The notes beneath the pieces were generated by a model. The model was not told the DNA's origin. It searched no databases and saw only the letters and a program-made list of their open reading frames with translations. 64,000 bases of DNA from Hydnum rufescens UP504 (taxonomy: Eukaryota > Basidiomycota > Agaricomycetes > Cantharellales > Hydnaceae), in assembly GCA_014904985.1 (NCBI GenBank), contig MU128920.1, positions 197,751-261,750 on the forward strand. The letters are read 5' to 3'. The position numbers and the translations under genes are program-made. Position 1 is the stretch's first letter. Each line of letters opens with the position of its first letter. This document shows, piece after piece, positions 1 to 10,893 of the stretch.

Positions 1-639
1 TACATGACACAGAATGAATAGCAGAAGAGAGGCAGATATAAGTACATTTAGTCCATTTAGTCCATTTTACAAGGAAAGGAACCATTGCCCTCAATGATGA
101 ACCTGGAGATGATGTTGAACATCCTGGCGGTTGATATTGAATGACAAATCTCATCCGTCTTCCGCAGTATCGCTGAAATGCATCAGACTTCCAACGGCCC
201 TGTATCTTCAACAGGTCAATAGACAGGCCACGGCGGAGGTGTTCAGTGGCGCCCCCAATGCGAAAACTGTGGCCATTGATAGGTGGAAGCCCCACAGCAA
301 CAAAAATCTCAGCACACCGAGCCAAAGAAGGTGGCTTTGACCATGGGAGATGCCCCACCAGGGGCCGTGTAGCAACAGAACTTGAATGTGCGAGTGTTGT
401 ATTGCAAGTTTTAAACCATGCATTTGTCTCAGAAGTTGAAGCGGAGAAGTGTGACTCAAACCACTCGCTTATCTAACTGTGAGTCTGATACTCGTGCCTC
501 GTTCTCAGACTCCGGCAATAAAAAGGGGGTGGCCCTAGAGTGGGCCAGAAGAGCAAAGAAAAGGGGAGGCTGCAATTTGGCATGTGATATGAATACGCCG
601 TAGCCAATAACCGCCTATTCCAACAACCTGTGTCTAATT
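1..639. other. No recognisable gene
   Basis: Short open frames exist on both strands, but none has a recognisable domain, a plausible intron pattern or a credible start. The last bases, from about 640, already belong to the left unit of the tandem duplication that follows. I see nothing else to report here. Confidence 0.5.
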
Positions 640-743
640 CCTGTGTGGTCATACCATAACTTCAACGACTGACGATTTGTGTTCTCTTCTTCGAAATGGT
701 ATTAGCATGACACAATTCAAGGTACTAGGTGTTAGAATGGCAT

Positions 744-2787
744 TCAATGTTCACAAAGTGCAAAATAACAATCTTTAAAGCCTCGCTCGTGCCTAAAAGC
801 AAATCTCTTCCTCTCCTCCATCAGCTTAAGCCTCTGCCTCTTTGTTCCCTCCAGCGAGATCGGGAACCCCTTCACCTCATTAAACACCTGGTCCTGTAAC
901 TCAAACGGAAGTTTAGCCAGTACACTCATCCTTTGGATCTTCATTGTCCACCAATCCTTCTGCTGGCATGGAACATTTGCCGTCGATATTATGCGAATAT
1001 TCGGATCTACAAGGAACAGAGCAAGAATCTTGCGGTGTCCAGGACGTGTAGGATCTGCGAGCCCGAATGGCTCAACACGGTGTTGGAGAATGTTGGGCCA
1101 AGTAAGGAGACGGCCTTCCCTCGTGTCCACTTTTCCGACATATTGAATTGCAGGTTTGCGGTCCTCGCAGCCAAAGACTTTCATGAGCCAGCTCAAGGAG
1201 TTTTGCGGGTAATTGATGCTGGGATAATCCGCATCCGCCGTGCTGGGCCGCTGTCGGAATGCTAGATAACTGGAAGTGATGTTGACGCTATCGTAATAAT
1301 ACAATGCCGAGGCACAAATATGTTCGTTCTGTATTCCGATCGCGATCAGCAGAAGTCTTCAAAATCATTGCGATGCCTTACCAGTTGTCCTTCAACATGC
1401 CACGTACCACATACGAGGGGTCTTCAGGTGTCAGTTGAATATTCGCAAGCTTCACGATGATCTGTAGTCCGCTCGAGCCAAAATCCCTTCGAAGGTCAAC
1501 ATCACCTACTCGCCCGGGAGGCGGAACGAATTCGCCAGGTTCAGGATGAACAACCTCGCGGACCTGTTCTATCCATTCAAACCGTCTGTTGAAGAACACA
1601 TCCGAGCCCTCGCCTTCCTCTCGATGAGGTCCTTCGCCTTCTTCATCGGAGAGCCCAGGGTCGGGGTCGAAGACTACTTCATCAAAGGTAATGCGGAGTG
1701 GCTTGTAGTGGATGGACTTCAGTGGCGTCAGTGTTGCATTCCAGAGTGGAATGCAACGTGCAATTATTTTTTCAATGGTGGCATACAGAGCACTGTTCTC
1801 AGAGGGATGAAGGTTATTGATATAGCTCGTAATCCTGGATTGCGAATATCTCATGAGTGAAGTAAAGGCAAAGGCATACTTCCTAAAATGGGCTTACCTG
1901 GCCCCATCATCGCTAGAGATATCAACATCACAAGGCAGCCATTGGAATTTCCGGCTAAATAATCGCTCTTTGCAACCAGGCACAAACCGGTCCTCCTCCG
2001 GAGGTATTGGCAGGACGATGCCTTCACAGCATCTGCTGATACAGTCTTCGAGGCTTGTGACTTCTGGCGAGGGCAGAATTCGCGTCTGACCATACACAAG
2101 TGGGTACAAAGATGGATGGACGAGATCGAGCACTTTCTGGCCTGATCCAGGATGCCAATCAAGATATCGAGCGGGAATGTTTTCGAGGGGTGTTACCAAT
2201 GCCTTCAACTCGCCTTGCAGCCAGGCTGGGATCGCGCTATCGGACTTGACAACACCCCCATAGAATACGGAGATTAGTCCAGTGTCTTTGTATACCTTGG
2301 CTTTATATCGGAGCTCAGCGATACAATAATCGACCATCTTCTCTGACATGTACTCGGGGCTCGAAAGAGCCTCGTTTCTCCATTTCGACACTATTTCATG
2401 GTCGAAAACCTGAAGATGAGGACTCGAGATTAGCTGGAAACACCATGGGGGTGTTCAGTGTGTTTACCTTGACATACCAGTCAGGCTTGTCTGTTATCTG
2501 GTTCATGAACTGCAGCATCCTCAGTTCACGGAGTGTGATCAAAGGCAAACTGGATCTCTCCCAGTAAGCTAACGTCGCCACCTGATCGAAATCCAAACTC
2601 ACCCGGTTTCGGTAATATTGAAAGTGAACGACTTGTAAGACCCATCGACTAGACTCCTGCTGTTGATGAGCTGCTTCCCTAGATTCCAGAATTTCGCCCC
2701 ATCAGGCATGAAATTGAGAGGTAGGTTGAAACCTGGCAAATCGAATCTGGATGGAGACCCAGATGGGGTGTCTGAGACGGAGGCCAT
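744..2787 (-). CDS. DUF4246-family protein, copy 1 (one frame break)
   Basis: Member of the fungal DUF4246 family (PF14033), about 605 codons; biochemical role unknown. Five exons read from the minus strand: 2787-2603, 2549-2468, 2409-1898, 1834-1382 and 1328-744, with consensus GT..AG borders. The start MASVSDTPSG is the only in-frame Met before the family N-terminus (DLPGFNLPLNFMPD). Family landmarks in order are ITLRELRMLQFMNQITDKPDW, LVHPSLYPLVYG, FQWLPCDV, SYINNLHP, WHVEGQLNEHI, YYYDSVNITSSYLAFRQ, LLTWPNILQHRVEPFGLAD and PGHRKILALFLVDP. The WHxEG, QHRV and GHRK elements could be an HxE...H...R iron/2-oxoglutarate site (inference). About 4 nt are missing near 1405-1412 relative to copy 2, which shifts the frame just before WHVEG. 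So the gene is either a young pseudogene or carries an assembly error. Confidence 0.8.
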
Positions 2788-3044
2788 CGCACAAATGCGG
2801 AGATAGGAAAGAGCCGCCCTCCCGGGCCGAGTCGAGAACTTTAGGGATTACGTAAGTACTGTGTGATATGAGCATTCCATTCCAAAGGCGATTGTCAGAA
2901 TGAATCTCACCGCCCAACTTGAAGCTCAACAGACTACTTAATACCATATCCGGGTCCTCCAACCATCCTATATTGATGCGGGATCCACAAGATCCAGAGT
3001 CGAAATCACTGCTGCGTCCGACAAGGTGAGTCTCTCTTGGAGGG

Positions 3045-3245
3045 TAACGAGCCTTATGATGCACTTAAGTTTTAAGAGCTACCCCCCCTTCCCAAACTCA
3101 ATCATCCGGCCATCCTGGCCTGGTCTCGAGGGCATCCATTCCTTCGTGGTTCTGTGTCCACACTGCACTTCAATGTTGATAACCCTTAATATTTCCTCCT
3201 TACCGGCTTCGGAATCTAATGAGTCAGCACATCAGCCTGAGGCGG
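3045..3245 (+). pseudogene. 5' fragment of an SGNH esterase gene
   Basis: The frame encodes MMHLSFKSYPPFPNSIIRPS followed by WPGLEGIHSFVVL. This matches the first exon of the esterase at 6144-7233. After the point where that gene has its first donor, this copy keeps only a degenerate version of the second exon (about 3212-3240). The GDSYS nucleophile block is gone and the catalytic and C-terminal exons are absent. It marks the right edge of the left duplicated unit. It is not expected to encode anything functional. Confidence 0.65.
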
Positions 3246-3667
3246 GTGCGATAGACATGTCCCCCTCTAAGCCAATCTCCAATGGCGGTGGGACAATGAC
3301 GATAGCGTTTCTCACTTCGCCCCCACGTTCGCTTCCCCACATCGTTCCCGCATTTTTCATGGGTGGCTAAAGAGATCGTGGCTAAGCACATATTATCTAG
3401 ATTTGAATAATTAGTTGCAGAGCATTGCGCCTGCAATGAACTGAATTATCCCCTCTCAAAAGTTTTATTGGGCCTCACGTCCAACGGCGCAGAAAGCGGT
3501 GTACCTATTTCCATTTTTCTCCACCTTGATCTGAAAGCAGCGATCATAACGAGATTCAGCAGAGGCGATCGAACTCGAAGATGTAATTATATCATCCCCT
3601 TCCCTTCTTTGGAAAATGAAAAACACCCAGGGCGCATGCTGACACGTCCCACAATCGCTTGACGAGA
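3246..3667. other. Spacer between duplicated units
   Basis: About 420 bp between the two tandem units. No gene, inverted repeat or obvious regulatory motif was recognised. It belongs to neither repeated unit as far as I can align by eye. Confidence 0.4.
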
Positions 3668-3791
3668 AGGCCCGTGTCCAATTTCTGAGCAGTCATACCA
3701 CCTTCGCCACTACTTCGCTAACTCACGATCCACTCAACTCGTGTTCTCTTCCTCAAAATGATTAGCATGACACAAAGTGTTAGAATCATAG

Positions 3792-5836
3792 TCAATGTTC
3801 ACAAAGTGAAAAATAACTATCTTCAAAACCTCGCTCATGCGCAAAGGCGAAACTCTTCCTCTCCTCCATCAGCTCAAGTCTCTGCTCTTTCGCTTCCTTC
3901 AGCGAGATTGGGAACCCCTTCACCTCATTAAACACCTGGTCCTGTAACTCAAACGGAAGTTTAGCTAGTACACCCGCCCTTTGGATCTCCGTCGTCCACC
4001 AATCCTTCTGCTGGCATGGAACATTTGCTGTTGATATTATGCGAATATTCGGATCAACGAGAAACAGAGCAAGAATCTTCCGATGCCCAGGACGTGTGGG
4101 ATCTGCGAGCCCGAATGCTCGACGCGGTGTTGGAGAAGGTTGGGCCAAGTGAGGAGACGGCCTTCCCTCGTGTCCACTTTTCCGACATATTGGATCTCAG
4201 GCCCATTGTTCTCGCAGCCGAACACTTTCTTCAGCCAGCTCGAGGAGTTTTGCGGATAACGCATGTAGGGGTAACCTGCATACACTGTGCTAGGCCGCTG
4301 TCGGAATGCCAAATAACTGGAAGTGATGTTGGCGCTATCGTAATAATATAAGGCTGAGGCACAAATATGTTCGTTCTGTATTCCAATTGTGATCAACGGG
4401 AATCTTCAAAACTGCTGCAATGCCTCACCAGTTGTCCTTCGATATGCCATGAACCGCCATCGTATAAGGGTTCTTCAGGTGTCAGTTGAATATTCGCAAG
4501 CTTCACGATGATCTGTAGTCCACTCGAGCCAAAATCTCTTCGGAGGTCGACATCATCTACTCCCACGGGAGGCGGAACGAATTCGCCAGGTTCAGGATGA
4601 ACAACCTCGCGGACCTCTTCCATCCATTGAAACCGTCTGTAGTAGAACGTATTTTCACTCTCGCCCTCCTCTCGATGGGGTCCTTCGTCTTCTTCATCGG
4701 AGGTCGCAGGTCGGGGTCGAAGATCACTTCGTCCAAGGTGATGCGGAGTGGTTGTAGTGACAGACTTCAGTGGTGTCAGTGTCGCGTTCCAGAGTGGATA
4801 CAACGTGCGATTATTTTTTCAATAGTGGTGTAAAGATCGCTGTGCTCGGAGGGATGAAGGTTGTTGATATAACTCATAATCCTGGCGATTGTAAATATCG
4901 CTTGAATAAAACAAAGGGAAAGGAATACAGTGCACTCGGTAAGATGAGCTTACCTGACACCGTCATCACTAGATATATCAACATCGCAAGGAAGCCATTG
5001 GAATTTTCGGCTGAATAATGGCTCATTGCAATCGGCTACAAATCTCTCCTCCTCCGGAGGTATTGGTAGGACGACACCTTCGCAGCATCTGCTGATACAG
5101 TCCTCAACACTTGTGACTTTTGGCTCAGGTAGAATCCACGTCTGACCATACACAAGTGGGTACAAAGATGGATGGACGAGATCGAGCACTTTCTGGCCTG
5201 ATCCAGGATGCCAATCAAGATTCCGAGCGGGAATGTTCTCGAGCGGAGCTACCAATGCCTTCAACTCGCCTTGTAGCCAGGCTGGAATTGCACAATCAGA
5301 CTTGATGACATCCCCATAGAATACGGAGATCAGTCCAGTGCCCTCGTATATCTTGGCTTTGTAGCGGAGTTCGGCGATACAATAATCGACCATCTTCTCT
5401 GACATGTACTCGGGGCTCGAAAGAGCCTCATTTCTCCACTTTGAAGCTACATCATGATCAAAAACCTGAAGGCAAGGGCTCGAAATTAGCTGGAAACACA
5501 ATGAAGATGTTCAATGCGTATTTACCTTGACAACCCAGTCAGGCTTGTCTGTTATCTGGTTCATGAACTGCAGCATCCTCAGTTCGCGGAGTGTGATCAA
5601 AGGCAAACTGGATTTCTCCGAATAAGCTGACGTCGCCACTTGATGGAAATCCGAACTCACCCCGGTTCGGTAAAAGGGGACTCCCAGTCGTAAAAACGGT
5701 TCCTAGTCCTCCCGTTCCCGCGGTGGATGAGCTCCTTAGCTACATTCCAAAATTTCGCCTCATCAGGCATGAAATTGAGAGGCATGTTGAAGCCCGGCAA
5801 ATCGAGGGATAAAGACTCAGAATCAGATGAGGCCAT
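3792..5836 (-). pseudogene. DUF4246-family protein, copy 2 (several frame breaks)
   Basis: Same five-exon architecture and family motifs as copy 1, starting at MASSDSESLSLDLPGFN. The two N-terminal exons, and the third exon through FQWLPCDVDISSDD, read openly. The fourth exon is disrupted. One base is missing near 4800 relative to copy 1, which breaks CIPLWN. Two further deletions near 4770 and 4718 leave about 20 residues in another frame. In the fifth exon one base is missing near 4116, inside HRVEPFGLAD, so the frame changes between QHRVE and FGLADPTRPGHRKIL. WHIEG and GHRK are intact but no single frame joins them. Multiple independent lesions favour a decaying duplicate over a single sequencing error. 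The neighbouring transcription start region is shared with the esterase on the other strand. Confidence 0.75.
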
Positions 5837-6140
5837 AGCACAAATGCGAAGAAAGGCCCGTCCCGGGCCGAGCCGAGAACTTACGAGATTACGTAAGCCC
5901 TGCTCGACAATCAAAACCCACGGTCGAGAGGCTGGACGTGGCTTGCGAGAAACAGCCCACAGCATTCCATTCCCAAGGTAATAGTCAGAATATTATAGCA
6001 CTTGAATTCCAACAGACTACTTGGTCCCAAGGATCTAGAGTGAATCCGGGTCCCAAGTCGAAATCGATGCTGAGTCGTGAGTCTATCATATAGTGATAAT
6101 CAGCCTTTTGATTTTTCAAGTCTTATCAGCTACCCTTCCG
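5837..6140. promoter_or_regulatory. Divergent promoter of DUF4246 copy 2 and the SGNH esterase
   Basis: About 300 bp separate the minus-strand DUF4246 start from the first recognisable plus-strand esterase exon. The equivalent stretch in the left unit (about 2788-3045) is clearly homologous, so the promoter was duplicated with the genes. No convincing TATA box or operator was found. The assignment rests on gene orientation and conservation between units. Confidence 0.45.
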
Positions 6141-6143
6141 ATC

Positions 6144-7233
6144 TCAATCATCCGGCCATCCTGGCCTGGTCTCGAGGGTATCCATTCCCTCGTAATTCTG
6201 TGAGCTCAACATCACACTTCAATTTTCATAGCCGCCCCTGATGTTTCGTGTTTCCAGTGGGGACTCGTACAGTGCTCCGCCATATTCGGAATCTGACGAT
6301 GGCTCGGACAGCTGGGTGCGTAGCAAGAGTCCAACAAAGTAGTAGATTATACAACTTGGCTTTCTTCTCCAGATCCAGCACTTGATGAAAATAAGGACCC
6401 GGCGAAAATCCTCATCGTCGCCTTTTCCTCACCCGTCCATATATAACTATGCAATCCCTGGTGCCACAGTATCAGATAGGCTATCTTTCCAGCTACCGCG
6501 TTTCTTCGCCGATTTCCCCAAGAAAGAGTCGCCTACCTCGACGCCATCTCTAAACCCGGATGAAACGCTCTACGGTACGTGACTCCATTTTCCAGATGCA
6601 TTGATCCTGATTATTGACTTCATCTCAGTGATTTGGCTAGGTATTAACGACTGCGGGTGAGTGGACTGCACTGTCTGCGTGCAATTGGTGTAATCACAGG
6701 AATTATTCTCTATCGTGCACGTCTTGACACTAGGTGCACATCCGCAGACGAACTAGAAGATATTCTCGATTACTTATCTGACATCGTTCATACTTTGTAC
6801 GTCAAGGCGGGAGCTCGAAATTTCCTGCTTGTGGACGTACCACCCTTAGACCGGTCTCCAGGTGGTAAGTTCTTTTGTCCCAGGAGCAGATGCCGTATAT
6901 ATCATTAACAAGCACCCACCGACAGCTCTCGAGATGACAAGGCCAAGCGACCTCAAAGAAACTTGCGACACGTGGAATTCTCTATTATCATCATATATCA
7001 GAACCTTTGCTGCCGAAACCAGCCAGGCCACCATATTACTTTTCTCTGCGCATGCCGTGCTTACCGGCGTGTTAGATGATTTTGTCGAATTCGACTTTAG
7101 CGAGAGTGATGTTGAAGAGGCGGGGGGTGGTATTTGGCTGGACGAAATTCATTTAACGAGTGCGGTTCATTCAATTCTTGCTGAGAGTTTGGAAAGAGCA
7201 TTGGAAGCGCTCCCAACTCGGCCTGGAACCTGA
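6144..7233 (+). CDS. SGNH/GDSL esterase, CE16-like
   Basis: Predicted SGNH-fold carboxyl or acetyl esterase resembling fungal carbohydrate esterase family 16. Block order fits the family. PSWPGLEGIHSLVIL joins GDSYS across an intron at 6200-6257 and supplies the nucleophile Ser. NYAIPGATVSDR carries the block II glycine. VIWLGINDCG supplies the oxyanion Asn. DEIHLTSAVH supplies the catalytic Asp and His. Further introns begin near 6319, 6574, 6656 and 6865, all with GT..AG ends. The 5' end is unresolved: the frame before SIIRPSWPG runs back to a TGA near 6088 with no ATG, so the start codon lies in an unrecognised upstream exon or is lost. No signal peptide could be seen. The 3' end at 7233 is open and complete. 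The gene faces away from DUF4246 copy 2. Confidence 0.7.
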
Positions 7234-7687
7234 ACATATTCTGACAGTAGTAGTCACAGTTTTTAATATTCGACTTGAAACACAGAGGACATTGGACAGT
7301 AGAGGTAAGTCACAATACCAGATTACAGGGTGTTCCTATCTACACTTTTGGTGCCGCCTATTTTTTCCGGATCTGAAGGAATAACGTTAATCCCCTGTTG
7401 TGACGCGTGACCGAACATACGCGCAACAGGTTGACCGGGTTTGCAGTACTGTTGCATTGTAGTGACGATGCAGGATAGCGTGCATCAAGATAAGAATATC
7501 CATCACTCAGTGCTTCTAGATCTGGGAGTATGTTCAATTGAAACCCCTTTGCGGGACCCACGCGCTGCATTGGTAGATATCGCGATGCACAGTACAGTAC
7601 CTCTCATGAACTTTCAGGCACAGCGCCGAGGGCGGACATTGCCTCCTGTGGGACGACACTCTGTTCCATACACAGAACCCTTAGCCA
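7234..7687. other. Intergenic, no gene recognised
   Basis: Between the esterase stop and the left border of the APH-like kinase duplication. A short plus-strand frame runs into the kinase gene from about 7441, but its upstream part has no recognisable similarity. No repeats noted. Confidence 0.4.
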
Positions 7688-7695
7688 GACCAATT

Positions 7696-8959
7696 ATGGC
7701 TACAGACAAAATTCAACGACGTCTCGGTAACCTCAACACATCCGTCATCCATCTGCTCACCAAAGCAATAGAGGAGAATGCTGCGGCAGATCTCATGCGG
7801 TCTTCGAAGGGATTGTGCGCACCTATACCAATAAGAGAAATGCTATCACGGAACATGAACTAAAGAAGCACAGAAACGGTGAGAGCCCAACTGAATGTAT
7901 TTCAATCGTTAATCAAGGCGACATGACCATCTAGCCGCGGGGCCGGTCCCCGAACCAAAACCCACACCACCAATTCATACTGGCCTCATCAACCATATTA
8001 TCACTCAAGCCTCCAATCCCGCCACTGTCATAACGCCCCTCTCGCCTTCAGTTCGGGCATTGCTAGTTGATTCTGATGAGGCAAACAAAATGCTATGCTT
8101 TCCCAATCTACCACGGGTGCTGGCTAATGGCAAGGTTTTGTGGGAAGGACAATCACGTGCGGTCATCCAGCTAGAGGGTGAGGTAGTGGTGAAAATAGGT
8201 CATGATCTGGATCACGGAGAGGATGCGCTCCTCTCATTCATTGCCCAGGAAGCACCCGATGTACCTATCCCGAAGTCGTTGGGAACCATCGTCACCCAGG
8301 ACATGACCTACCAGTTCATGACCATCATTCCAGGCGTTACCCTCGACGAATGTTGGCCTAGATTATCGATGGATCAGAAGGCAAGCATTTGTTTCCAGCT
8401 AAACCATATGATGTCGGCGTTGCGCCGGGTCCCGTACGTCCCCAGCCACCCTCTCGGATCCATATCTACACCTCATCTATGCGCCGATAACCGGATGAGA
8501 AAGCGACAATGTCCACATCCGCTTTTCACGGAATCGGAATTCAACGATTTCCTCGTTTCGCGTCCTTTCCGGCGTGTTTCTCCTGGGTACGCGAGGTGGA
8601 TACGCTCTTTGCTGAGGAACGATCATCGTATCGTTCTGACGCACGGCGACTTTCACCCTCGGAATATCATGGTCGTGGAGAATGAGGATCATGGGGTCAT
8701 TGTATCCGGTATCATTGATTGGGAGATGGGGGGATGGTACCCGGAGCACTGGGAGTTGGTGAAGGCGCAGAACACGAGAGGGAGAGACGACGATAGCGAT
8801 TGGTGGGAATCCTTACCGGAATCAATATCTGGGTATGATACCGAAGTGGTAGCTGGACACCTTTTTGGAAAGCTTCATGAATGTATTCTGACGACCGAGC
8901 CAAGGGTTTCTCGTGGCCCAACGTCGCGTCTGACTCGTTATGCTGACTGTGCGAGTTAG
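7696..8959 (+). CDS. Aminoglycoside phosphotransferase (APH)-family kinase-like protein, copy A
   Basis: Member of the APH/choline-kinase-like phosphotransferase family, common in Agaricomycetes; substrate unknown. Exon 1 starts at MATDKIQRRLGNLNTSVIHL. An intron at about 7879-7934 joins it to the long second exon. The nucleotide-binding part includes VIQLEGEVVVKIGHDLDHGE, whose VVKIG contains the likely ATP-contacting Lys. The catalytic loop is LTHGDFHPRNIMVV (HGDxHxxN) and the metal-binding motif is GIIDWEMGGWYPEHWELVK. Compared with copy B there is one base fewer near 7799 (ATGCGG versus ATGCCGG) and one base more near 8853. The exon 1 end and the last 37 residues therefore read in shifted frames. 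If these are assembly errors the gene is intact; otherwise the catalytic core survives but both ends are altered. Confidence 0.7.
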
Positions 8960-9407
8960 AACGCAGGGGTCCGAAAGCCTACACTGTGATCAAGCGTTCC
9001 GGGAAAAAAAAAAAAAGAAAGAAAGACCTCCTAGTATGCCATTCTCGTCTGCTAGTTCGGCTACCGTTTTCGCAATCATCGACCTGCCGATTCCGGCGGT
9101 GTCCCGTGAGCAGTATATAGGGGCGTTCCGCTTTCCGCGCTCTCTAACGATGGCATATACGGAAACGATCAAGGGCCACTTAAGTTTTCGGGCGAAAGTG
9201 GATAGATCGTCTTCGTCTTCATTCGTTCCAAAAAGCGGCGTGCAGCGCCAGATTTTGCTTTTACATCCGATACTCACCAAATCGCTAGCATGCATCAGTG
9301 GCACAATCATGTTATAAATCAAGGCGTCGGCCCTCACTGATTCAACGTGGCCGTTCGCACGATGTTCGTAGGTCGCATTATTTCACTTTCCGTTGTTTGG
9401 AATGCCC

Positions 9408-9717
9408 TAGTGTTGCCGCGACTCGACTTCGGCTTGACTTCGGGCAACTCCGCCCGACTTCCGTTGACTTCGGCTTAACTTATCTCCGAAGTCACTTTGC
9501 CGACTTAAGTCAAAAATATGTATGTATCAATAGTATATATATATTGCTGCGAAGGTACGCTGTGTGTTTCTGGATCAATTGTTTGTACTTATAGATTCAT
9601 GCAACACCAACAAATTAGTGTTTGATGTTTCCATCCAAGGTGAGGTGTCGGAACATCCCGAGAAGCATGCGCTGACTAAGCATTAAGAGAGGTGTTTACC
9701 GTGCCTGGTGGATTGGA
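9408..9717. mobile_element. hAT-type MITE, right end missing
   Basis: Left end identical in plan to the complete element at 12616-13114: it begins TAGTGTTGCCGCGACTCG and is preceded by GAATGCCC at 9400-9407. The left end carries several copies of a GACTTCGGCTT-like subterminal motif. Similarity to the complete copy stops near 9717, and no matching right inverted end was found before the next module. The left flank is the same as at the complete copy, so this is not a separate insertion. It was copied with the kinase module and then cut. Confidence 0.75.
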
Positions 9718-10886
9718 ACTCTATGTAGTCCAGGTATCACAGAGCTTAATTGGGGCCCATAGCCTGTTGGCAAAAGAAAAACTTGATAGGAGATCAGGAA
9801 TTCCCAAGCTATGTACATCATGTGTATTATGTAATAAAAACAAGATTGATCCAATCCTCTCATACTAACAATGGCAGGCTCAAAGCTGGCACCATAGGCT
9901 CACAACAGCCACCTAAGGCAAGAGTACCAGCCATGTATGGACAAAGCAGCCACCTGAGGCAAGAGTACAAGCTGGCATGCACAGGTGACAGCCTTTACTC
10001 ATGTTTGACATTCATGTGGAGGAGTACATAGATGGTGATGGTACTCGGTTGATTGAACCAACTGCAGTGACTTGGTCTGTCTGTCAACCTTATCTCTGAT
10101 CTTGGACCTGTGGATGCAGAAATATATATTTAACCCAATCCTCAAAGTGTGCAGGAACATTTCACATGTTTTCAGCAGGCACAAAACTGTGCAACTCAGG
10201 TGCAATCCCTTCCTCTTCTTTCTCATAGTCATTTACATGAGCCAGTTCTTGATGTGTATACTGCAGTCATACACTGTCCTCCTGGGGTAAATGTCCAATG
10301 CAAATTTTCTTCATAATTCATCCTTTATTTGCCCACCACTGTACTCTTTGCCCTTCCTATAGGTGGCACTTGGTCAATTGGTCACTTCCCAACACACAAA
10401 ACTGTGAGTCCCTCTTGCCATCTTCAATATCTTCTGCCAATCTATTTAGAATATATGAGCAAAAGATATCCTTGTTCTGAGGGAACTCCTTCATCCTGAG
10501 ATACAGTACCATGTCCAGGATCAGTTAGGATCCTGGGTTTTATCTCGTCTTCATTTCTCTTTGTCATCAGGGTCGTGTGGTACCTTTTATAGACGGGTAC
10601 TTTGTGGATGGCCAGCTAGGACCCGGGGGGAGGGAGGTAGCGCCCGGTTGCTTCGTTTTCTGACAGCTTTCGTTTCCTTCGCGAACGGGTGAGGGCGGAG
10701 GTCATTGATATTGTCATCAATCTCGATTTCGTTGGCTGAAAGCGTTGATGTGGTGACAGGAGCATTATGCATCGCGATCCCGGCGATACCCGACTTTGGA
10801 GGTCGGGGATTCCACTTGTCGCCGTTACCAATGATACATACCCGTTTTTAAATCCACGCAAAAAAACCAGACTTCGAGCCGTTCTG
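9718..10886. other. CpG-poor spacer between the two kinase modules
   Basis: About 1.17 kb with no recognisable gene. From 9718 to about 10545 I see only one CG dinucleotide, with a rich supply of TG and CA, as expected after methylation-linked deamination. Two short direct repeats of about 20 bp (CAGCCACCTRAGGCAAGAG type) lie near 9905 and 9948. After 10545 the composition returns to normal. It may be the remains of a transposon. Confidence 0.5.
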
Positions 10887-10893
10887 ACCAGTT

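Larger units (their letters stand above)
640..6310. repeat. Tandem duplication of a DUF4246 gene plus the 5' end of an SGNH esterase gene
   Basis: Two units of about 2.6 kb, roughly 640-3245 and 3668-6310, align over their length with an offset near 3.05 kb. Each unit has the downstream flank of the DUF4246 gene, the whole five-exon DUF4246 gene on the minus strand, its promoter, and the first exon of a divergent SGNH esterase. The shared esterase peptide reads SIIRPSWPGLEGIHS in both units. Nucleotide identity is high but scattered with substitutions and small indels, so the duplication is not very recent. The right unit continues into a complete esterase gene. The left unit stops in a degraded remnant of its second exon, so the right unit looks ancestral. 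Confidence 0.85.
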
